Positions 11,732 to 17,955 of a stretch of DNA of 17,955 nt are shown here, piece by piece; the stretch's first letter is position 1, and every line of letters begins with the position of its first letter. The DNA comes from Bondarzewia mesenterica (lineage: Eukaryota > Basidiomycota > Agaricomycetes > Russulales > Bondarzewiaceae). The stretch covers positions 1-17,955 of the forward strand of contig SGPL01000624.1 in NCBI GenBank assembly GCA_004802705.1, given 5' to 3'. A program made the position numbers and the translations under genes. The notes under the pieces are model-generated. The model was given only the letters and a program-made list of their open reading frames with translations. It had not been told where the DNA came from and searched no databases.

Positions 11732-12897
11732 CCTGAGTTTGCTGGTCTTTTTGAAGCTCTAGATCCTTACAATAATTAGAAATGGCCTATCAATGAAAAA
11801 GTGCAAGATGATATCAATGGGAAACAGAAGGCCTTACTTCTCCTTATATCTGAGGCTTTCCTGCAAGAAGACATCGAAATGGGTGGCCCTGAAGGACAGA
11901 ATAACAAAGATAAGCCTAATGTGTCTGAGAAGCTGCAGGGCCTTGAGAAGTTAAAAGATGTCCTTATGAGTATATTTAAAGGCATGACTAAGCAGATAGA
12001 TCAGGAATACAAGCAGTTTGTGATCTACATAGTCCATTTTGATAGCTTGCTGAATGCCCATGCTTAAATTTAGTCTCATGCAAGTCAGCACAAGATTTTT
12101 AGAAGAGCAGAGCCTGATCAAACAGGGCGAAGAATTTTCAGCTCTACTCTACATGCTGAGGTGCCCTCATTTATTATGGCTTAAATCATACAGAGGTGTG
12201 TCAGTCCCTCCTAGTCTCACATGCTCTCATAGCTCTTATTATATCTTTTAATAGCTGTGATGAGCTTCTCTTTAATAATTTACTAAAGCTACTTAATATA
12301 GCATGAGGGCTGCTATGACTTATAGATTTTATTGCTTATATGGACTTAGCATGCTTCTTTGGCATAAGAGTGAGATTATAGAGAAGTAGATCAGTAATCC
12401 ATCAGTTTCTGTGATCATCTCGACCTACATAGTCAGCCTTCATAAAAGAAAGATATATCACAATTAATCTGTCTGGATTATTTTATAGCTCATGAACTCT
12501 TTCATTTATAGGTACACATAAGAAAAACTACCACTAGTGCTCATATAATCATATTGGTCAGCACTTTTTTATTTTATTTTATTTTGTTAAAGAAGATATA
12601 GTCATTGATATTTTTTTACGTTCATCTTTTAGCATATTATGTTGAAGATGTATGACTTCAACTGTAGTTTTAAACACTGGTAAATTAAGGACTATGTGTC
12701 CATCCTGCAAAGTCCAAACTACATGATCTTCATAGGTAGGGTAGAGGATAAGCTTGCTGACTCCTCTCTACAGCCTACACAATCGTGTTCTTATGCCTAT
12801 TGCATTTTAATGAGACTCTGAAGATTCAAGCACATAACATCGAGCAAGAGTCTGGAAACTGTATCAAGATCACTCTTCTATTCTGCAAGATGAGCCA

Positions 12898-12955
12898 GTA
12901 TAGAGATAAGTTATGTATCTATCTTAGTTAATTAGTTGTTTGTGCTCATACCTAG
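12898..12955 (+). other. Predicted intron within the recombinase pseudogene
   Basis: GTATAG...CCTAG, 58 nt. Splicing joins CA to T to give a His codon and keeps the frame on both sides, turning two separately readable pieces into KMS-H-GYADIK, which fits the family alignment as I recall it. This is the best-supported intron with the one at 13127. Confidence 0.7.
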
Positions 12956-13126
12956 TGGCTATGCAGATATCAAGCTATTTTATCTCTATGTATTGCCCAA
13001 GAAGATGGCTCACCTCTGTCCAGTGTGAACTCTTAGTAAGTGGCTCTTCATATCATAGATCAATAAAAGTTATATATTTTACCACATCATGTTTAGTGAT
13101 ATATTGCTGTTGCTAATATGCCCATA

Positions 13127-13188
13127 GTGAGCCCACATTTTAAACATGACATTTGCTTGACCTGACCTTTTTTTTTCTTTCTTTGTAG
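13127..13188 (+). other. Predicted intron before the catalytic exon
   Basis: GTGAGC donor to a strong acceptor (a long T/C run ending TTTGTAG), 62 nt. It joins IAVANMPI to STEQFLEIF in phase 0. A one-base frame change lies just upstream, near 13101. Confidence 0.75.
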
Positions 13189-14813
13189 TCAACTGAACAG
13201 TTCTTGGAGATATTTTAAAACAACCTCCTTGATGTCATGATCGATCCTCATTCTTATAGCACTCATTTTTTTTCATCACAGTGAATGTTAATTAATACTT
13301 ATCAGTCAAATTATAGTGGCCACTTTACAAGGTCTGTGAGTGGGGTGGATGGAGTTAAAAGTTTACTCATTTGACCATCGTTGAGTACCTCATCTCATGA
13401 AATGATAATGAGATGACTCTATGGAAAGATTTTTTTAACATGGATTATGTGCCTGCAGTCAAGTGTTTTATTTGTCGAAGGTTATGCTATTACATGTAAA
13501 AAAGATGCAATATCAGATATTAAATGCCCTAGATACAAGTAATGTACAAATTTATTAAAAAAAAATGTGAATGAGAGATCAATAAAATATTAAGTAAAGT
13601 CACTCATGATGGTAGTGCTTGGCAATGGCCGAGTAATTAGTCATCAAAATCCTCTTACTAGCTTTCATATATACAAAGGTAGAGTTAAAATCAGCACCAT
13701 ACTCATCTTTTGCCCTCTTACTGATCTCCTTATCCTCAGCCTTGTACAACTCATAGTAATGGCAGTGAAAGTCATGTGCTTGTCATTCTTCAAGGAAAAT
13801 TCAGCCCAAAATTAGACCACAGTAGTCATGTGATAGCACTATATGACTATTTATGAGAACTGATTGGCACATAAGTAGACAAGCAAGGCTAGATAGTGAG
13901 AGAAGAAAAGAAAAAATGGACCTTTCATCCAAATTACTTGGCCTTGATGCCCTTTCACTGCATGCCCTTCCAGTACTTGTATACATTGGGCCAGCATACC
14001 AAAGGGGTGACATGACCTTTGATGACTAAAAGCAAGGTGCTAGCTCAGTGTGAGGTGGTGTCGTCCCACTCACCATTGAGTTGTGCAATATCTGCAGCAT
14101 AAGAAACTGCAAATGGGTTAAGCATATTATGCTTGATAATATCTATGACTATGCCATTGCTGAGCATAAGGAAACAGGTCAATAACAGTATAGTGATAGC
14201 CATGGCAAGCAATGAGGTAGATGTAAGAGCAACAATGAAGATGAGTGAGGATAAAATCAATGATGAGGTGAAGAAAGATGACAATAGTAGTGGCAGTATA
14301 CATAGAATCAGTTCATCTATAGAAATGTTAGCATCTACTGAGGCAAGCTAGTCAAGCCACAAGAGCATGGCCTACAGTTGCAATTTTATATCATGTAGTT
14401 GTGATTTCATGTCTAGCATGTGTGTGTAAAGAGAGTTCAAGTTCTATTCAAACAGTCAGTTGAAAATTGGGCAGGTAGACAGGGCAAGTGGTCAACAACT
14501 TACCAGCTGTAAAGTGGCACTAGCAGATGACATGATAGGAGTGTCTTGTGCCTAAAAGTGTTCAGCTGGCAGCTCATATGGGTATGTGGCAATAAACTTG
14601 GCAGCCTAGTGAATGAAATCAGCATAAAGTAGAAAGGTCAGCATAGACGAGGCATTCATTCAGTTGAGGAGTGCCTAGTGTTGCTCTAGCATGCAGGTGT
14701 CTTTAGACTGTTTAGTTGACAAGAGTGCATGAGTATCACTTAGTTCTATAGAGTCAAACAGGACCTCACAATGCTACATTAACTGTTTTCCCTTGAGTAT
14801 TTATGTAGGGACC

Positions 14814-14917
14814 CTTGTGGCTACAATGAGCAGCCAGAAGGAGGCTAAAGAGGTAGGCAGGAGGTAGTAGCATGAGTGATAATGTGGTGCAGTAAGCAAT
14901 AATGCTGAGATACTCAC
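14814..14917 (-). other. Predicted second intron in the convergent pseudogene
   Basis: The donor is CAG|GTGAGTATC and the acceptor GCCACAAG, 104 nt, with a C/T-rich 3' half. The junction forms an Arg codon and continues in frame (D-R-V-P-T). An upstream TAG acceptor (97 nt) is possible but breaks the frame. Confidence 0.6.
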
Positions 14918-15075
14918 CTGTCTCATGCATCGTAGTCGTAGCTGAATTCTTTCAGCTACATGGTGAGCATAGCCTTATTTCTACTGTGTAGCAGCTTGAA
15001 TTTGATGCAATAGGCTTACAGCATCATGTTCATGACCCCATCGCTATATGCAAGTGTTGTATCAATAGCTAGAGA

Positions 15076-15116
15076 CTTAGAAAAGAAAAGAAAAAGAAAG
15101 AAAAAGAGGTACTTAC
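15076..15116 (-). other. Predicted intron in the convergent pseudogene
   Basis: On the minus strand GTAAGTACCT is followed by an unbroken run of C and T ending TTTTCTAAG, 41 nt. The sequence downstream opens at once into SLAIDTTLAYSD. The exon phases differ by one base with this donor; an inner GTACCT donor would restore phase but keep a TAA, so the exact donor is unsettled. Confidence 0.6.
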
Positions 15117-15822
15117 ATTTGTAAGTACTTTTGTGTGAGGTTGCTATTATCACTGACACTGCTTGAGAAGGGGAGGTCAGTGCCAGCAGTCAGCAAGTCT
15201 ACCAGTGAGACATTAATGCCACCATGTGCATAATTAACCATCAACAAGATAGGCAATGTGAAAGTGGCTACACCAGTGGCATCAAGCCTGATTCACTTAT
15301 TTATAAGTGAAACAACATTTGTGCTGGTCATGAGCTATGGAGAATTAGGAGGGGAGATAAGGGAGTCATTCTTCTTTATCTCTATTGAGAGATGAGGAGA
15401 GCATATGAGCAGGCAGTAAGCAACAGTGAGTATGAAGAGAGTAAGGATGAAAGCGAGGAGGGTAAGGGTTAAGGGTGGTAGTGGCTGCTATACGAGGCAG
15501 TAGTTAGTGATGACATGTGACATACATGACAATGGTGATAGTGAGCAGATGAGAGTGAGAATGAGAGTAGTGGTGATGATAGCAGGCACATTGGGCATAA
15601 TAGCAGGCATATAAGTGATGGTGGCAGTGATAGTAGTAATCACAGTGGCAAGAGTGGTAGTGAGAGGGGTGGGAGTGGAGGTAATAATAGAGGTTAGGGA
15701 GTGGGAGGCAGCCCTTGGCCTTTATTATAGCAGATAAGAAGGAGCAGCAACCAGATGTGATGGCATAGTGGCACCATCACATAGATAGTGAGTACCACAC
15801 AATTTACTTGTCAAGGGGAGTA

Positions 15823-16925
15823 AAATGCATTATTAGTGTTATGCATTGATGAAATAGAAAAGAGGGAAGAAGAGGGGCATATGGCAGTGTTTTTGCTCTC
15901 TCTCACAAAGAGCACCACCACTACCTCCACTCTTATGATGGATGGTGATGGCATAACTTAGTAGCACTTAGTGTCAGACTATACACTCAACACACTGATA
16001 CATCAATGCATGTAATATCAAGGGAGGAGGAGCGAGCATGAGATAAGGAGCAATACTAGCAGTGAAGCAAGCAAGTGAATGCTTGTCAGCATTATAGGCA
16101 TTCATGTCATGTTTTGATTGGCTCCCTCATAATCTCAGATTGAGATTGAGATTGAGTGAATTAAATGCATGTGCTGACCCCATTTATTCTAATCTATGTA
16201 ATGGCCAAAATGTTGTGGCATCTAAGGCTCAGTTGAACATAGCCATATTGCTGTGATGTGCTAAGCCTGCCAAGCCCCATGAGCCTACCACTTGCTCTTG
16301 TTCATGTCATTGTGCACCACTAGATAGTCACACTCTCAGCCATTGCTGAGGACTATTTGATATCTTCCTGATCAGGCAGATTCTTTCCGATCAGAATAAG
16401 CTAGCATGATGTGTGACTGTCTTCCTCCTGAGAGAAGCTATGCTAGGGCTAGACTAAGACTATATAAGCTGTGCTGAACTGTGCAAAGCTGTGCAAGTTA
16501 AGCAAGGCTAGACACAAGACTGTGTAGGATGAGGCTGTGTATATACTACTTTTAGAGGGCTCAGAAACTGTGCATGGTCTCCTAGTCTATGGACTTGTAG
16601 TTTTGATCCAGGTTTTTAGGTTATTATGCATCTCTATCCTGATAACCCTTTAGATTAAATTTAATTCATATAATAAAATAATAAAATAATAATAAAAATT
16701 TATTTAAATCTCGATCTTCAAGAATTCTCAGTATTCATTGTCCTTGATGATGATTAAGTTCTTAGAAATTTATCCTTTATCAAATAGAATCATCTCAACC
16801 TTATATATATGGCTGAGTCATGAACACATTAAGTGGGGAGTTTTCTGAGATATTTTAGATATAGATAAATGACTAATATGAAATATATAGAAGGGCAAAT
16901 AGAGTGAATTCCATTGATATCTTTT
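15823..16925. other. Intergenic stretch with minor repeats
   Basis: No gene is seen. Four tandem copies of a gattga-type hexamer lie at about 16136-16160, and degenerate gctgtgc/aactgtgc repeats at about 16468-16495. A tatataag element at about 16462 followed by an A/T-rich aataaa-like block at 16670-16700 gives a weak resemblance to an LTR or promoter region, which is not enough to call one. Confidence 0.4.
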
Positions 16926-16955
16926 TATAAAGGGTATAAAGTGGAGGCCTTAGAA

Positions 16956-16984
16956 TAAACAAATAAACAAATAAATAAACAAGC
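16956..16984 (+). repeat. AAAC/AAAT simple repeat
   Basis: A run of aaac and aaat tetranucleotides immediately precedes the 39-bp tandem duplication. The Leu/Phe/Tyr-rich minus-strand frame at 16950-17141 arises from this and the adjacent repeat. Confidence 0.8.
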
Positions 16985-17000
16985 TAATCAAGCCCATAAA

Positions 17001-17077
17001 ATAACCAAACAAGTAAAACACAAGTAGCACGATAGCAAAATAACCAAATAAGTAAAAACAAGTAGCACGATAGCAAA
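17001..17077. repeat. 39-bp tandem duplication
   Basis: Two nearly identical units, 17001-17039 and 17040-17077, each contain ataaccaaa, then agtaaaa, then caagtagcacgatagcaaa. They differ by one substitution and a small length change. Both copies keep a CG dinucleotide, rare in this window, so the duplication is probably recent. Confidence 0.9.
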
Positions 17078-17362
17078 AGAACAATAAATAGTGATAGCAA
17101 TCATGTAAATCAGAAAAAGAGAAAAGTTCAATAATGTACACTTGTTTTCATCTGCCTCAACTTTTATTCAGCCTCCTTATTAGCTTATAAGTAGAGATAA
17201 CAGGCTTGAAGAGGATGACTCGAATAATTAATGAGCTAAGATTAAAAAAAATAAAAGAAATATGTATACTGCTTACTTTAATGATCATCAATCATTGATC
17301 TTCTCTTACACTCCTCTCACAACTTTGCAATCACATAGTGATTGGCCTCCTCACTCATCTCT

Positions 17363-17542
17363 ATGCACACCAGGATCTTAATAAATCAGCCTGAGAAAGG
17401 TGCAAATGTACTGATGAATTCATCGATGTCAAGCTTGTATAAGCAGATTGCTAGCAGCGACCCAGAGTAGGCCTAGTCCATGCTCAGTGAAGATGAAAAA
17501 GAAAGCCTATTCAGTGCCTTAATACTGTCTATAATGCTCTAG
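17363..17542 (+). pseudogene. Short decayed coding fragment of unknown function
   Basis: One plus-strand frame from an ATG at 17363 reads to the TAG at 17540-17542 with two internal TAG codons close together near 17474-17482. Between stops the composition is protein-like: INQPEKGANVLMNSSMSS, YKQIASSDPE and MLSEDEKESLFSALILS. It may be an exon of a larger gene whose other parts lie outside the window or have decayed. It directly precedes the 64-bp tandem array. The family is not recognised. Confidence 0.4.
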
Positions 17543-17604
17543 CTAATTGTGCTTTTTAACTGATGCCAACAGTCAAGCAGAGCCCAGCTGACATATATAC
17601 AACT

Positions 17605-17955
17605 CATCTCTAACAGTTGGGCTGCTCCTTACTATTGCCTATCTCTGATGGCACAGCCAAGAATCTTGGAGAAGGTGATGAGATTAGACTTGCTCACTAT
17701 TGACCATCTCTAACAGTTCAGTGAGATTTTCAGGAAAGGTGATAGAATTGAGCTTACTCACTGCTGACTGTCTCTAACAGTTTGGCCGAGAATCTCAGAG
17801 AAGTAATAGAATGAGCTCACTTACTGCTGATTATCTTTAATATTTCAGCTGAGATTCTTGAAAGTAATAGAATAGGCTCACTCATCATTGACTATTTTTA
17901 ACAGTTCAGCCAAGATTCTCAAAAAAAGTAATAAAATAGGCTTGCTCACTGTTGA
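17605..17955 (+). repeat. Tandem repeat of about 64 bp, running off the window
   Basis: The element tctctaacagttcagc followed by gagattctcagaaa, gtaatagaat and gcttgctcactgctgac recurs with phase points near 17640, 17705, 17769, 17833 and 17896, spacings of 63-65 bp, with a partial copy near 17606. The array continues to the last base. The unit length is not a multiple of three, so it is unlikely to be coding. Confidence 0.85.

Larger units (their letters stand above)
11584..13499 (+). pseudogene. Crypton-like tyrosine recombinase pseudogene, multi-exon
   Basis: Tyrosine recombinases cut and rejoin DNA through a covalent Tyr-DNA bond; Cryptons use one to move. A start at 11584 gives a 23-codon exon ending LDQ, joined in phase to exon 2 at 11732, which runs to about 12067 with a TAG at 11777. 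A frame at 12087-12195 (FLEEQSLIKQGEEF) and pieces at 12255-12440 follow. The C-terminal half is clearest: exon 12633-12897 (one frameshift near 12805), exon 12956-13126 (ADIKLFYLYVLP, then AHLCPV), and exon 13189-13499 (EQFLEIF-stop-NNLLDVMIDP). In the last exon the HxxR box begins at STHFF; after a one-base slip in a T run, the two expected Arg codons read CAT and CAC (His). The later KVCEWGGWS supplies the expected His/Trp position and VEYLIS the likely Tyr nucleophile; a Cys-rich end (KCFICRRLC) precedes the TAA at 13497. The family match is from memory. Several stops, frameshifts and the lost Arg make it dead. Confidence 0.8.
13600..15766 (-). pseudogene. Multi-exon pseudogene of unknown function, convergent with the recombinase
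   Basis: Reading from an ATG at 15766 the frame is interpretable through 15117 despite TAA/TAG/TGA codons: a Ser/Thr/Pro-rich segment, a hydrophobic stretch (LTLLAFILTLFILTVAYC) that could span a membrane, then MTSTNVVSLINK from an alternative ATG at 15331. Probable introns are 15076-15116 (GTAAGT...TCTAAG) and 14814-14917 (GTGAGT...CAAG). The exon at 15075-14918 contains SLAIDTTLAYSDGVMNMML. The next exon, from 14813, contains EVLFDSIELSDTHALLSTK and later a coiled-coil-like helix (LDMKSQLHDIKLQL) near 14420. Another stretch, 14159-13922, contains SYAADIAQLNGEWDD, and the last, 13888-13600, contains ELYKAEDKEISKRAKDEYG and ends at a TGA (13600-13602). Joins after 14302 are uncertain, and frames do not match at every proposed junction. 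No family is recognised. An upstream open frame reaches about 15822. Confidence 0.65.

Noticed and set aside
11732..12195. Retrotransposon gag gene
   Set aside because: The segment first looked gag-like, but it is collinear with the tyrosine recombinase exons downstream, and no reverse transcriptase or integrase motif was found in the window.
13606..14351. Plus-strand frames at 13606-13815 and 14133-14351 and minus-strand frame 14045-14284 taken as separate genes
   Set aside because: The plus frames oppose exons of the minus-strand pseudogene. The minus frame runs through a pyrimidine-rich probable intron, which explains its hydrophobic Ser/Leu composition.
1640..15060. Similarity between about 1650-1685 and 15015-15050 (catgttcatga.c.catc), suggesting two copies of one gene
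   Set aside because: The match spans only about 25 bases and the encoded flanks do not align, so chance cannot be excluded.
15459..15480. Telomere-like gggtaagggttaaggg
   Set aside because: Only about two imperfect units, inside a G-rich stretch that reads as coding on the other strand.
11584..15766. Altered genetic code (TAA/TAG read as Gln)
   Set aside because: TAG and TAA often sit where Gln fits, but TGA stops, frameshifts and a lost catalytic Arg also occur. Decay by C-to-T mutation explains all of these together.

Overview
This window looks like gene-poor, repeat-rich nuclear DNA of a eukaryote. It is AT-rich and very poor in CpG. Its genes carry short introns (about 40-105 nt) with GT...AG borders and pyrimidine-rich 3' ends, and nothing in it looks bacterial. 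The one protein family I recognise is a Crypton-like tyrosine recombinase of the type I associate with fungi (annotated in basidiomycetes as 'DNA breaking-rejoining enzyme'), so a filamentous fungus is my best guess. I cannot prove the lineage from sequence alone. No gene here is intact.

Layout. 1-1175: a long inverted (foldback) repeat, arms about 400 bp around a loop of about 145 bp, whose arms are built from diverged subunits of about 104-144 bp; the left arm starts at or before the window edge. 1280-1500: A-rich low-complexity DNA. 1607-6732: decayed minus-strand coding DNA of unknown function, and the only part of the window containing N bases; the best preserved piece is 1607-2477. 7282-7365: a tRNA-like sequence with Pol III A and B boxes, probably a SINE head. 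7440-10370: no supportable gene. 10369-10469: a polypyrimidine tract. 10760-11490: a minisatellite of about 53 bp in which many units fold into hairpins whose stems have changed on both sides. 11584-13499 (+): the tyrosine recombinase pseudogene, in at least six exons. 13600-15766 (-): a convergent, multi-exon pseudogene of unknown function with a Ser/Thr-rich N-terminus, a hydrophobic segment and a coiled coil. 16930-17080: simple and 39-bp repeats. 17363-17542 (+): a small exon-like coding remnant. 17605-17955: a 64-bp tandem repeat running off the window.

How the parts fit. The recombinase and the unknown gene face each other with only 100 bp between their stop codons, and show the same decay: TAG/TAA where Gln is expected, TGA where Arg or Trp is expected, and loss of CGN codons. 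This is consistent with C-to-T mutation of methylated DNA. They may be two genes of one dead mobile element, but its ends are not visible, so that is inference. Exon borders were chosen by eye from GT/AG sites and frame continuity.
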